A model generated the notes under the pieces. It saw only the letters and a list, made by a program, of their open reading frames with translations. It ran no database searches and was not told the origin of the DNA. From contig NZ_KQ948568.1 in NCBI RefSeq assembly GCF_001514125.1, forward strand, positions 80,775 through 144,774: a DNA stretch of 64,000 bases, read 5' to 3'. Below, one piece after another: positions 50,364-58,338 of this stretch (within the stretch, counting starts at the first letter, position 1; every line of letters starts with the position of its first letter). This DNA is from Streptomyces longwoodensis. GTDB taxonomy: Bacteria; Actinomycetota; Actinomycetes; Streptomycetales; Streptomycetaceae. The position numbers were made by a program, and so were the translations under genes.

Positions 50364-50939
50364 TCACACGCAGCACCGGCAGTACAGGTGGGCCCTCGCC
50401 GCGCGCGCCCGGCCTGCCAGGCGCACGAAGGTGACCACCGCGTCCTCGGCGTCGCGCGGATCGGCGAAGTACAGCTCCTCGATCCCGCCCCACCGGGCCG
50501 CCACTGCGGGAACGGCATCCTCGGGCAGCGCGGCGAGCACGTCCCGCCAACGGTCGGGGAGCTGCTGGAGTATCAGTCCGGTCTCCCACGGGGAACCGGG
50601 CTCGCCGGACCCGCCCTCCGGGTACGGCACGTCGGGCCAGACCAGCTCGGGCCCGTCGGCCGGACCACCGTCCACGAAGGCGCTTCCCACGGAGGCGCTT
50701 CCCACGGAGGCGCTTCCCACGAAGGCGCTTCCCACGGAGGCGCTTTCCACGGAGGCGCTTTCCACGAAGGCGACCAGTTGCGCGAGCACCACGTCCGGGT
50801 CGATCCCCTTGGCGTCGATCCAGTCCGCGCCCGCGTCCTCCAGCGACGTCCCGCTCAGCCAGTCGCCGCCCGGACCGATGGCCAGCTCCACCGCCGACGC
50901 ACCGTCGCCCGCGTGGAAGTAGTCGCACAGCACACCCAT
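50364..50939 (-). CDS. DUF1877-like protein with pentapeptide-length repeats
   Basis: 191 residues from ATG 50939 (MGVLCDYFHAGDGASAVEL), which resembles the N-terminus of DUF1877/YfbM proteins; the WETGLILQQLPDRWRDVLAAL helix and a C-terminal Cys cluster CRCC follow. In the middle is a run of ESASV, GSASV and GSAFV units encoded by 15-bp repeats (50673-50772). The repeat stays in frame. Function of the family is unknown; the DUF1877 link is a motif-level judgement. Confidence 0.7.
   Translation of the reverse strand: MGVLCDYFHAGDGASAVELAIGPGGDWLSGTSLEDAGADWIDAKGIDPDVVLAQLVAFVESASVESASVGSAFVGSASVGSASVGSAFVDGGPADGPELVWPDVPYPEGGSGEPGSPWETGLILQQLPDRWRDVLAALPEDAVPAVAARWGGIEELYFADPRDAEDAVVTFVRLAGRARAARAHLYCRCCV
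50673..50772. repeat. 15-bp tandem repeat, 6.7 copies, inside the DUF1877-like gene
   Basis: Units near CACGGAGGCGCTTCC at 50673, 50688, 50703, 50718, 50733, 50748 and a partial at 50763. Fifteen bases encode five residues, so copy number change keeps frame. A CTTTC variant marks the last two full units. Confidence 0.95.
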
Positions 50940-51009
50940 GTCGCTCCCCCGGTTCCCCCGTTCGACCCCTGGGGGAAGTAGAGCAGACGGCACTGACAAC
51001 GCCCTGCGG

Positions 51010-52395
51010 TCAGCCGCCCTCGCGCTTGATCCACTCCCCGCCGCCCAGCGGGTAGTCGTAGCCCGGCCGGCCCTTCCCGGCGCTCGTGCGGAAGGGCGTA
51101 CCGGAGTTGTCGATGCGCACCGTCCCCCGGCGGCTCCCGCTGGACCAGTCCAGGGTGAGGTCCCAGCGCACGTCGTGGGTGTCGGTGCGGGCGGTGACGT
51201 AGAAGACCTCGGGGTCGGACTCGCTGACCTTGTAGGGGAAGGGACGCTGACCGTTCTTCACCCCGACCGTCGGGCTGCCGTCGTCGAGGTCGACGTCGAA
51301 CGTCTTCGTCCCCACGCCACCGCCGCAGCCGACGCCCATCGAGTAGTCGTTCCAGGCGAGCGGTGCGCCCTTGCTGAGGACCCGTACGTGCAACGCCTCC
51401 AGGACGACGGTGTCCTCACCCGTGCCCTGCACGGTGAGCGCGACCTCCTGCTCACCGGAGGACACCGCCCCGTACGCGGCCGCCCAGCGCACGGCGTCCT
51501 GCTCACCCGCCGGCGGACCCACCTGCCCGGGTTCGCTGTCGACGAGGAAGTGCTGGCTGCACGGGCTGTCGTAGACGTACGGCCGGGTCCCGACGGTGAG
51601 CGGGACGGCACCGGTGTCGCGGTCGTCGCCGCGCGGGACGGCCCCGGCGCCGTCCTCCGGCGCACGGGAGCGGGCGGCGGTGGGGGAGCCGGACGGGGAC
51701 GGCGCCGGCCGCGACGCGCTCGGGGACGGGGAAGGGGTGGCCTCGGCCGTCCTGTCGTCCGGCGTCCCGCTGTGACCGGACGCGGTCGCACCGGCCACCG
51801 TCTGGCGACCGCCAGAGTCGTCGTCCCCACCGCCGACCAGCGACGGAACGACGAACACGGCGGCCCCGAGCGCGACGACACCGGCGACACAGGCGGCGAC
51901 CAGGGCGATACGCCGCTGACGGGGGTGGTCGCGGGGGAGGTCGGAGACGATGGAGTCGGGGTGGGGGGCGGCGTCGGCGGGGGTGCCGGTCGTGGCCGCG
52001 GCCTCGGGAGCGGGGGCCGCCGTTGCCCCGGTGCCGGCATCGATGTCGGTGTCGATGTCGGTGTCGGGAAGGAGGCCCATCCCGGGCGCCGCGGTTGCCG
52101 CCGCCGCACCCGGCTGCTCCCGCTCCCCTTTGTTCCCGCGCGCCGCGTCCGCCAGGATCCAGCGCCGGTGCAGCTCCACCAGCTCGTCCGGCGTCGCCTT
52201 GCAGACGCGGGCGAGGCGCTCCACGGGCGCGTAGTCGACGGGCACCGCGGTGCCGTTGCAGTAGCGGTGCAGCGTCGACGTACTCATGTGCATCCGCTTG
52301 GCGAGCGCCCCGTAGCTCAGCCCCGAACGGTCCTTGAGTTCGCGCAGCAACCGCGCGAACGCCTGCGCCCCCTCGGTCCCCGTTGCCCCCGGCAC
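51010..52395 (-). CDS. XRE-family membrane protein with extracytoplasmic domain
   Basis: 461 residues from GTG 52395, with GGGGGAACGG upstream. An N-terminal helix-turn-helix (FARLLRELKDRSGLSYGALA, STLHRYCNG), a low-complexity Asp/Thr and Ala region, one membrane span (LVAACVAGVVALGAAVFVVPS), a Ser/Pro/Thr stalk, and an outer beta-rich domain with several Cys (YDSPCSQHFLVD, MGVGCGGGVG). This one-pass XRE layout is common in Streptomyces and may pass envelope signals to DNA-bound targets. Specific role unknown. Confidence 0.82.
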   Translation of the reverse strand: MPGATGTEGAQAFARLLRELKDRSGLSYGALAKRMHMSTSTLHRYCNGTAVPVDYAPVERLARVCKATPDELVELHRRWILADAARGNKGEREQPGAAAATAAPGMGLLPDTDIDTDIDAGTGATAAPAPEAAATTGTPADAAPHPDSIVSDLPRDHPRQRRIALVAACVAGVVALGAAVFVVPSLVGGGDDDSGGRQTVAGATASGHSGTPDDRTAEATPSPSPSASRPAPSPSGSPTAARSRAPEDGAGAVPRGDDRDTGAVPLTVGTRPYVYDSPCSQHFLVDSEPGQVGPPAGEQDAVRWAAAYGAVSSGEQEVALTVQGTGEDTVVLEALHVRVLSKGAPLAWNDYSMGVGCGGGVGTKTFDVDLDDGSPTVGVKNGQRPFPYKVSESDPEVFYVTARTDTHDVRWDLTLDWSSGSRRGTVRIDNSGTPFRTSAGKGRPGYDYPLGGGEWIKREGG

Positions 52396-52583
52396 CCCGT
52401 TCCCCCGTCTCCTCGTGTCCCAGCACAGCGTTCCAGGACGTTGGTGTTTCCCCAGCTCAGAGCCTGTTTCACCGTTCCAGCGTCCCGAACTCCCCGCTGG
52501 TCGTGGCGGGTGGGACGCAACGCCGCACAAGCTTCGGTCATCCAATCACCACGGCAACCCGAACTCCGAAGGGGCTCAGCCAC

Positions 52584-53390
52584 ATGTCCAGCTTCCGCAC
52601 CGCCCGCACTCCCCGCGTCCGTCTCGTCGGCGCCGCCGCGACCGTCGTACTCGCCACCCTCTCCCTGACCGCGTGCAACGACGGGACGGGCGTCGAGAGC
52701 GAGGGCAGGGCGACCGGAACCGCCCCGACCGCGAACGGCACCGCGACCGCGCCCTCACAGGACGAGTCCGCGGCCGGCACGACCCAGGGCTCGGGGACGG
52801 GCACCTCGGCATCCGGGGGAAACGGCCCGGCGGGCAAGACGTCGTCGTCGAAGGCATCCGGTGGGACCGGTGGGACCGGTGGGTCCGGTGGGACTGGTAG
52901 GTCCGGCGGGTCCGGTGAGGCCGCGGCTTCCGGCGGTTCCAGTGGGGCCGGTGCGTCCGGCAAGCCGGTCACCTGCGAGGGGTCGGTCACCAGGACGACC
53001 GCGGCTCCGCTGACCCGCCCCGTGAACCACATGCTGCTCACCGTGACCAACACCGGCAGCCGGACGTGCTTCCTCTACGGCTACCCGGCGGTCCGTTTCG
53101 GCGAGGCCCAGGCCGTGCCCCCGGTCATCGAGGACTCCCAGCCGCAGGCGGTGGTCACGCTGGAGCCGGGCCAGTCCGGCTACGCCTCGGTGAATCTGGC
53201 CGCCGCCGACGGCAGCGGCACGAACGGCCACACGGTGAAGTCCCTGACCGTCCACTTCCAGGGCCGCTCGGGCAACGGCAGCGTCGGCACGGGGGCCCAC
53301 CCGTCCCTCCCGGCGCAGGGCGTCTACGTCGACGACTCGCTGAAGGTGACGTACTGGCAGCAGTCGATGGACGACGCGGTCAGCTGGTAG
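52584..53390 (+). CDS. DUF4232-domain lipoprotein
   Basis: 268 residues. Lipoprotein signal peptide ending LTAC, then about 90 residues of Gly/Ser/Thr low complexity including GTGGTGGSGGTGRSGGSG from short DNA repeats near 52855-52925, and a DUF4232 domain (CEGSVTRTT, LLTVTNTGSRTCFLYGYPAV, two Cys, VTLEPGQSGYASV). Surface-exposed, function unknown. Divergent from the XRE membrane gene. Confidence 0.85.
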   Translation: MSSFRTARTPRVRLVGAAATVVLATLSLTACNDGTGVESEGRATGTAPTANGTATAPSQDESAAGTTQGSGTGTSASGGNGPAGKTSSSKASGGTGGTGGSGGTGRSGGSGEAAASGGSSGAGASGKPVTCEGSVTRTTAAPLTRPVNHMLLTVTNTGSRTCFLYGYPAVRFGEAQAVPPVIEDSQPQAVVTLEPGQSGYASVNLAAADGSGTNGHTVKSLTVHFQGRSGNGSVGTGAHPSLPAQGVYVDDSLKVTYWQQSMDDAVSW

Positions 53391-53397
53391 TCCGCAC

Positions 53398-53437
53398 GGC
53401 CTACGGGCCTACGGGCCTACGGGCCTACGGGCTTACG
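53398..53437. repeat. 8-bp tandem repeat, five copies
   Basis: GGCCTACG repeated at 53398, 53406, 53414 and 53422, then GGCTTACG at 53430. Lies between the DUF4232 and MerR genes; slippage-type repeat. Confidence 0.95.
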
Positions 53438-53461
53438 GCTCGACGGGCCGGCCGGTGGTCC

Positions 53462-53827
53462 TCAGCCGGCGTTCGCACCGGAGCGGGAGCCGGAGCCGCC
53501 CGCCGGCGACCCGCTGGCGGCGCGGCGGTACTCGGCGTTGATGCGCTGCGCCTCCTCGAGCTGGTCCTCCAGGATGACGATGCGGCACGCGGCCTCGATC
53601 GGAGTCCCCTTGTCGACGAGCTCCCGGGCGCGCGCAGCGATCCGCAGCTGGTAGCGGGAGTACCGGCGGTGTCCACCCTCCGAACGGAGCGGCGTGATCA
53701 GACGGGCCTCGCCGATGGCACGCAGGAACGCCGGCGTGGTGCCGAGCATCTCGGCTGCCCGGCCCATCGTGTACGCCGGATAGTCGTCGTCGTCCAGACG
53801 ATCATTCAGAGGGTTGTCCGATGTCAT
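53462..53827 (-). CDS. MerR-family regulator (helix-turn-helix, BldC/SCO3747-like context)
   Basis: 121 residues from ATG 53827, with GAGGTG upstream. MerR-type HTH: YTMGRAAEMLGTTPAFLRAI and the wing RSEGGHRRYSRYQLRIAAR, then a helix TPIEAACRIVILEDQLEEAQ and a Gly/Ser tail. No Cys for metal sensing, so the ligand is not a thiol-bound metal. The strong 32-bp palindrome just upstream may control it. Cold-shock cluster B follows further right. Confidence 0.85.
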   Translation of the reverse strand: MTSDNPLNDRLDDDDYPAYTMGRAAEMLGTTPAFLRAIGEARLITPLRSEGGHRRYSRYQLRIAARARELVDKGTPIEAACRIVILEDQLEEAQRINAEYRRAASGSPAGGSGSRSGANAG

Positions 53828-53852
53828 GTCACCTCGCTGTGCAACGCGTCGA

Positions 53853-53884
53853 GGGGCCTTGGTGCCGTACGGCACCAAGGCCCC
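53853..53884. promoter_or_regulatory. 32-bp perfect palindrome upstream of the MerR gene
   Basis: Arms GGGGCCTTGGTGCC (53853-53866) and GGCACCAAGGCCCC (53871-53884) flank GTAC, so the whole is palindromic. It lies 26 bp before the MerR start. It could be a terminator of an upstream transcript, an attenuator in the leader, or a regulator's operator. Confidence 0.85.
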
Positions 53885-54261
53885 GAAGGAAATTCAACAC
53901 CATCTGTCGGCCCTAGTGCGGTGCCGACCTTCTGTTTCCGCTACCCGGCCCGGCAGGGCGGAGCGGGGGATCGCAGCTGCTTGACCGGGGACCACCATCC
54001 ATTCCGGGGTCTTGCGGTACCCGGGCCGAACGCTCTCGGACCGGGCGATCCTGATGGCGTCTGCTCCTCCATTTCTTCCGAACGGACTGCTGACCTCGTA
54101 CTTCGTCTTCAGTCATCCGCCAGTTCATGTCTGGCGGTTCGCGTTCGACCGTTGTCTACGAGAAGAAGCATACCCCGCGAGCGCGCGAAAACCTACATCG
54201 GCAAGGACAGATTTCACTCGCTCGGCAGAGGGGGAACCGGATCCTCCGCCGACACGACAGC
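53885..54261. other. Gene-free region between MerR and SCO5918-like genes
   Basis: Slightly lower G+C than average and holding the MerR promoter. Frames here are interrupted by stops and show no conserved start or ribosome site. I see no tRNA-like fold or small gene. Confidence 0.55.
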
Positions 54262-54293
54262 GGGGCCCCACCGACACGTGTCGGCAGGGCCCC
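54262..54293. terminator. Nested-palindrome terminator after SCO5918-like gene B
   Basis: GGGGCCC (54262-54268) and GGGCCCC (54287-54293) flank the perfect palindrome CCGACACGTGTCGG (54271-54284). It stands 34 bp beyond the stop of the SCO5918-like gene and should end that transcript. Confidence 0.8.
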
Positions 54294-54327
54294 ACTGGGT
54301 TGTGTGAAGGCGGTCACCCGCCCGGTG

Positions 54328-54660
54328 TCATGCGGCCATGGGCCCGGCACCGCCGAGCAGCAGGGACGCCGCGGTGAGCGGACCGGCCGCGCCCGGGGCA
54401 TCCGATTCCCCCGGGCCCGCGCCGCCGGGCCGCTCGTGACAGGTGAAGCCGAGCCGCGTCATGGCCCGCAGGACCTCGCCGGCCGTGAAGTCGCGCCGGT
54501 CCTGCCGGGTGAGGACCTGACCCACCTGCATGACGGGGTAGCGACGCCGGCCGACCGTCACGGACTCGGTGGTGATGAGTTCGGGCCTGACCCCCTTCAT
54601 GGAGGCGAGCACTCCGGTCCGGGTCAGTTCGAAGGGGTACCGGGCGATGACGCAGCGCAT
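54328..54660 (-). CDS. SCO5918-family small protein, cold-shock cluster B
   Basis: 110 residues. MRCVIARYPFELTRTGVLAS, RRRYPVMQVGQVLTRQDRRDF and AMTRLGFTCHE correspond to the cluster A protein at 44597-44887, so the two are paralogues; this one has a longer Ala/Gly-rich tail. It is on the same strand as the small CBS-like gene and cspA copy upstream, in the order cspA, CBS-like, SCO5918-like. Function unknown. Confidence 0.8.
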   Translation of the reverse strand: MRCVIARYPFELTRTGVLASMKGVRPELITTESVTVGRRRYPVMQVGQVLTRQDRRDFTAGEVLRAMTRLGFTCHERPGGAGPGESDAPGAAGPLTAASLLLGGAGPMAA

Positions 54661-54720
54661 GGTTCCTCACAGGGGGGGAAGTCGCGGGAGGGGAGAACTC
54701 GGGGCGGCGCGGTGGCGTCG

Positions 54721-54933
54721 TCAGTGTGAGGAGGCGAGGACTCCGCCGTCCAGGAGATCGCGCAGCTGGACGCGGTCCGTGTACGCGGCACTGTCCCGCA
54801 GTCCGGCGAGCCGGACCAGGGAGACGGATCCCGTGCTTTCCTCGTCCCCGTCGCACACGGTCAGGTACTCGACCCGCGCCCCCGCCATGACGGCCAGGGC
54901 GACCTCGACGGTCATGTCGTCATTAACCCTCAT
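54721..54933 (-). CDS. Small CBS-half-domain-like protein
   Basis: 70 residues from ATG 54933, with AAGGAGA seven bases upstream. VNDDMTVEVALAVMAGARVE and YLTVCDGDEESTGSVSLVRL resemble a single CBS motif (helix, strand, acidic turn, strand), followed by YTDRVQLRDLL. CBS motifs bind adenosine nucleotides, usually in pairs, so a dimer would be expected. Short, but with good start signals and a conserved neighbourhood between a cspA copy and an SCO5918-family gene. Confidence 0.75.
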   Translation of the reverse strand: MRVNDDMTVEVALAVMAGARVEYLTVCDGDEESTGSVSLVRLAGLRDSAAYTDRVQLRDLLDGGVLASSH

Positions 54934-55077
54934 CGGATCTCCTTCGGAGCGAAAGCGGGAATGGCAGGAATACGGCAATGCACCGGGCGGCAACCGGGGC
55001 CAAGGCGGTAATGGGGAAATGCGGCATGAGCAGCGCGATCGAGGGGCCGGTCAAAAGCGCGCCCGGGCGCAACACAA

Positions 55078-55115
55078 CGAGCCGGGCCCGCACCCCAAGG
55101 TGCGGGCCCGGCTCG
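55078..55115 (-). terminator. Terminator of cspA copy B, 17-bp perfect stem
   Basis: CGAGCCGGGCCCGCACC (55078-55094), loop CCAA, GGTGCGGGCCCGGCTCG (55099-55115), 25 bp after the cspA stop. Among the strongest hairpins in the window. Confidence 0.9.
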
Positions 55116-55139
55116 CAAGTACGCGTGAGCGCGGGCGGA

Positions 55140-55343
55140 TCAGGCGGGAACGATGTTCTCCGCGGTGAGACCCTTCTGGCCCTGCGCGATGTCGAACGAC
55201 ACCTTCTGGCCTTCGAGCAGCTCGCGGAAGCCCGAGGAGGCGATGTTCGAGTAGTGGGCGAAGACGTCGGCGCCGCCGCCGTCCTGCTCGATGAAGCCGA
55301 AGCCCTTTTCGGCGTTGAACCACTTCACGGTGCCAGTAGCCAT
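55140..55343 (-). CDS. cspA: Cold-shock protein, CspA family (cluster B)
   Basis: 67 residues: MATGTVKWFNAEKGFGFIEQ, RNP1 KGFGFI, RNP2 VFAHYSNI and the same AENIVPA end as copy A. The ATG at 55343 is preceded by GAAGGAGAAAC. Its leader shares two blocks with copy A. Two nearly identical cspA genes 8.4 kb apart on the same strand indicate a duplication, or ancient paired loci, rather than exchange. Confidence 0.96.
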   Translation of the reverse strand: MATGTVKWFNAEKGFGFIEQDGGGADVFAHYSNIASSGFRELLEGQKVSFDIAQGQKGLTAENIVPA

Positions 55344-55386
55344 GTTGTTTCTCCTTCGGAGACGGTTTCAGGAATGCACCCTGTGC

Positions 55387-55450
55387 GCATTCCGTGTCGC
55401 CGTGATGATCGACCGTCGGAAAAACCTTCTGGCAACCACACCTGCAACTG
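55387..55450 (-). promoter_or_regulatory. Conserved upstream elements of cspA (cluster B)
   Basis: GTCGCCGTGATGATC (55396-55410) and CTGGCAACCACACCTGCAAC (55429-55448) correspond to the blocks upstream of copy A. The order and distance from cspA agree. They lie in an A+T-rich stretch rich in AAAAACC and TTCT. The remaining part of 55344-55702 holds this leader and the promoter of the divergent secreted-protein gene. Confidence 0.7.
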
Positions 55451-55702
55451 ACACCGACAGTAGCACGTCGCCCCGGAAGGTGCACGCTGCGTAATTCTTT
55501 CCCAGTTGCCGCCCCAGTAATAATCACGATCCCCGGAGCGAATTTCTCACGTCACGACAACAGATATGTGCCCGTACACGGGGCCTTCCGGCCGTCACGC
55601 GCTCGTGACATGGCACCGACGGTTCCGGGACGGCTGATCCGTAACGTGTTCCTGCTGGTCAGGGAGACCGGCGCGTCAGAAGCTGAACCCGCAGGAGCCG
55701 TC

Positions 55703-56557
55703 ATGCGCATCGCACTCCGTACCACCCTCGCCGCCGTCGCCCTCGTGGGCACCGTCACCGCTTCTGTCGCGACAGCCACCGCGGCCGGCGCCGCCACCAC
55801 GACCGCGACCTCCGCGAGCAGCTCCTGCGTCGCCACCAAGACCATCCCCTCCGTCTTCGGCGGCTGGAAGGTGAAGCTGGTCAACCGCGCCGACAGCGGT
55901 GCGTCGGCCAAGCTGCTCGACGAGAAGGGCCGCGTCGTCTCGACCGTGGACCAGAGCAGGACCGTCGACCCGGCGGTCGGCCTGCGGATCACGGGGGTGC
56001 TCAGCGCCAAGCCGGTGTTCGGCCAGCGCAGCCAGGGCGGGTCCACCCCGTGGAAGACCACCGCCTTCCCGGCGCTGACCGCCGACTGCACGCAGCGCGG
56101 CACCCCGGTGAGCACCCAGCGCCTCGACTCCCGTACGACGGCGCAGGTCTTCAAGGTCTCGGCCGGCCACTACCAGGCCCGGGTGTTCCAGAGCGGCAAG
56201 CTGGTGCGGTTCATCGACGCGCACGGCCGATCGGGGGCCGCCCTGTTCGGCAGCCGCACGCTGGTCCTGAACCCGGACGGCACGACCGTCACCTGGACCG
56301 GAGCCAAGACCGCCGCCAACCCGCGCACCGGCCGCTACCGGCTGGCCAACGGCGCCGTCGTGAAGCTCGTCAAGAGCGCGGGCGTCTACGGCGCCCGGCT
56401 CACCACCGGCCACGGCACCTTCCCCGTCACGTACGCCAACGGCCGCCCCTCCGTCCAGCAGGACGACGTCACCCTGATCGCCCTGGGCACTGACGGCACC
56501 CTCAGCGCGTACGTGTACGGCAAGCCCCTGAAGGCGCCGGTGTACCTGGGCGCCTGA
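55703..56557 (+). CDS. Secreted protein of unknown function
   Basis: 284 residues from ATG 55703, with CAGGAG upstream. Signal peptide (LRTTLAAVALVGTVTASVATATAAGA), then a beta-rich body with two Cys and repeated GRYRLANGAVVKL/GVYGARLTTGHGTF-like hairpins. No membrane anchor. I do not recognise the family. Divergent from cspA copy B, so the region between may coordinate the two, but nothing shows this. Confidence 0.8.
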   Translation: MRIALRTTLAAVALVGTVTASVATATAAGAATTTATSASSSCVATKTIPSVFGGWKVKLVNRADSGASAKLLDEKGRVVSTVDQSRTVDPAVGLRITGVLSAKPVFGQRSQGGSTPWKTTAFPALTADCTQRGTPVSTQRLDSRTTAQVFKVSAGHYQARVFQSGKLVRFIDAHGRSGAALFGSRTLVLNPDGTTVTWTGAKTAANPRTGRYRLANGAVVKLVKSAGVYGARLTTGHGTFPVTYANGRPSVQQDDVTLIALGTDGTLSAYVYGKPLKAPVYLGA

Positions 56558-56796
56558 GCCGGCAGCAGGCGCACGCAACCGGCAGCAGCCCCTGACCCGT
56601 CGTCCTGACCGGGCCGGGGGCCGCTGCCCGTCGGGCCGGCCGGAGCGTGCGGGGGCAGGAGTACGGTGGGGAGGGTCGAGGGCCCTTCGTACTCCGGTGA
56701 CCGGGCTGGTCTCGTCCTCGGCGTGCGGCAGCAGCAGGCTGGGGCCGCGCGACAACACGGGCCGCGTCCGCCGCCGCCCGGGACAGGTTCCGCCCG

Positions 56797-57189
56797 ATGA
56801 GCGCCGCATCCGAATCCCCACCGCACTCGTCCCCGACTCCGGGAGACCTCGACGATCCGCCTGCCGGAGGCAGGGTCGAGGTCCGCATCGTCTCCCTCGA
56901 CCCCGAAGCGGCCCGGCAGGTCGCCGACGCCCTCCGGCTGCTGTTCGCGGGGGGCGAGCAGCGCAGCTACCCGGCGTTCCCGTCGGGCGCGGGGACGCGT
57001 CTGCACCTCACCCTCGACGCCGGGACGGCCGCCGATCCACTCCGCTCCTGGCTGGAGGCCAGCAGACCGCGGACCGACCGGACCCATCCGGGAGAGACCG
57101 CGGCCGCCGCGCCGCCCGCCCCGCCGGCGTCCGCCGGATCCCCGGCCGTGACGAGCCCCCGGCCCCCCGCGTCCCAGGAGTCTTCATGA
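56797..57189 (+). CDS. Small conserved protein of unknown function
   Basis: 130 residues. A short ferredoxin-like core RVEVRIVSLDPEAARQVADA with LRLLFAGGEQRSYPAF lies between disordered Ser/Pro ends. The stop overlaps the start of the DUF5994 gene (ATGA), so both are translated together. Known only as a conserved Streptomyces hypothetical to me. Confidence 0.75.
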   Translation: MSAASESPPHSSPTPGDLDDPPAGGRVEVRIVSLDPEAARQVADALRLLFAGGEQRSYPAFPSGAGTRLHLTLDAGTAADPLRSWLEASRPRTDRTHPGETAAAAPPAPPASAGSPAVTSPRPPASQESS

Positions 57190-57614
57190 CCACCCCGCCC
57201 CCGCTCGTTCCGCCCGCGGTGCGGCTGCGACTGGGTACGCGGCCCGGCCATGGCGACGCCGTACGGCGCATCGACGGGGCCTGGTGGCCGCGATCGTACG
57301 ACCTGACCGCCGAACTTCCCGCTCTGCTCGCCGCGCTGCCGCCCGGCTGGGGAAACGTCACCAGCGTTCTCGTGAACGGGGCCATGTGGTCGCTGTCCGA
57401 CGACGGTGCGCCCGTCGGGGGTCAGCAGGTGCACCTGCGCCGGGCGGAGGCGTCGCGAGCCGAGGACACCGTCTGCCTGGTCACTCCCGGAAGGGGCCGC
57501 TGGGACCTGGTCGTCGTGCCGCCCGCCGCCACGGCGGAGGAAGCCGAACGTCTCATGGAGACGGCCGCGGCAGAGGCTCCGCTCACGTTCCCCCCGACTC
57601 GCTCGGGTGGATGA
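57186..57614 (+). CDS. DUF5994 protein
   Basis: 142 residues. RIDGAWWPRSYDLTAELPAL is the DUF5994 hallmark, followed by a beta-strand pattern (VTSVLVNGAMWSLSDDG) and WDLVVVPPAATAEEAERLM. No signal peptide. Role unknown. Coupled to the upstream small gene by a 4-bp overlap. Confidence 0.85.
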   Translation: MTTPPPLVPPAVRLRLGTRPGHGDAVRRIDGAWWPRSYDLTAELPALLAALPPGWGNVTSVLVNGAMWSLSDDGAPVGGQQVHLRRAEASRAEDTVCLVTPGRGRWDLVVVPPAATAEEAERLMETAAAEAPLTFPPTRSGG

Positions 57615-57945
57615 GAGGGCAGACCGCCACCTCGTGATCATTGACGATGATCGCACCCCCCGGGCCGAGCAGCCACGGGCGGGGATCGAGGGCCACGTGG
57701 GTGAGGTGAGTCGGCCCCACAGCGGATCGATCACGTCGGCGAGTTCACCGAGCTCCGTGCCAGGTCGCGGGTCCGTGGCCCCAAGATGCCGTCCGGACGG
57801 CCGAGACGATGGGTGGGTCCGAGGACCAGGCGTGCGGCACGAGGCCGGAACGGTGCCGTGGGCGGTCGGAGCTGAGCGGTGTCCAAGGTCATGGTGGGAA
57901 GCCTGACCGCGGGCCTGCGTCGACCGACGGACGTGGACAACAAGA
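57615..57945. other. Gene-free region before tRNA-Gly
   Basis: Only a weak inverted repeat GATCAT-N5-ATGATC (57636-57652) stands out. No conserved frame or ribosome site was seen. Confidence 0.55.
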
Positions 57946-57972
57946 AACCCCCGGCTTGACGGCCTGGGGGTT
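57946..57972 (-). terminator. Terminator downstream of tRNA-Gly
   Basis: On the minus strand the tRNA is followed by AACCCCC-AGGC, a short loop and GCC-GGGGGTT (57946-57972 in plus coordinates), then TCTTGTT. One base bulges. Typical intrinsic terminator for a single tRNA. Confidence 0.8.
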
Positions 57973-57980
57973 CGAAGTGG

Positions 57981-58051
57981 AGCGGGTGACGAGAATCGAA
58001 CTCGCGCTCTCAGCTTGGGAAGCTGATGTTCTACCATTAAACTACACCCGC
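57981..58051 (-). tRNA. tRNA-Gly (anticodon CCC)
   Basis: 71 nt read on the minus strand. Acceptor stem GCGGGTG/CACCCGC; D-arm AGTTTAATGGTAGAAC; anticodon stem TCAGC/GCTGA with loop TTCCCAA giving CCC; T-arm GCGAG-TTCGATT-CTCGT; discriminator T. CCA is not encoded. An intact attachment-site-like 3' end has no integrase gene beside it. Confidence 0.96.
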
Positions 58052-58338
58052 GCAAGACGCCGACCGGAGTCGGTGTCGAACTGCGTGGTCACTGTACCAA
58101 ACCCCGGGCCCCCGGCGCTGAAAGCCGTGGGGCCCGAGTGCGTTTGCGGGGCCGCAGCGGTGGTATCCGCCTGCGGTGGGCCCGAGTTGGGGCGTACCGT
58201 GGAGGGGTTGGAGAGGGTCTTCCCGGGGTCGGAGTGCCGCCTGGAGGGGCGTCCGGTCCGTCCCGTAATGTGGCTTTCGTCGTCACGGCATCCCAGCCAG
58301 ACGTGACGCGGCTCTTGGGGAAGGGACTCTAGGACTTG

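Noticed and set aside
54012..54377. Plus-strand frame of 121 codons
   Set aside because: No ribosome site, poor codon use, and it crosses the terminator of the SCO5918-like gene.
57636..57652. GATCAT-N5-ATGATC as an operator
   Set aside because: Weak, and it lies just past the end of a gene with no start nearby.
57981..58051. tRNA-Gly as attachment site of an integrated element
   Set aside because: No integrase, excisionase or duplicated tRNA end in the window.
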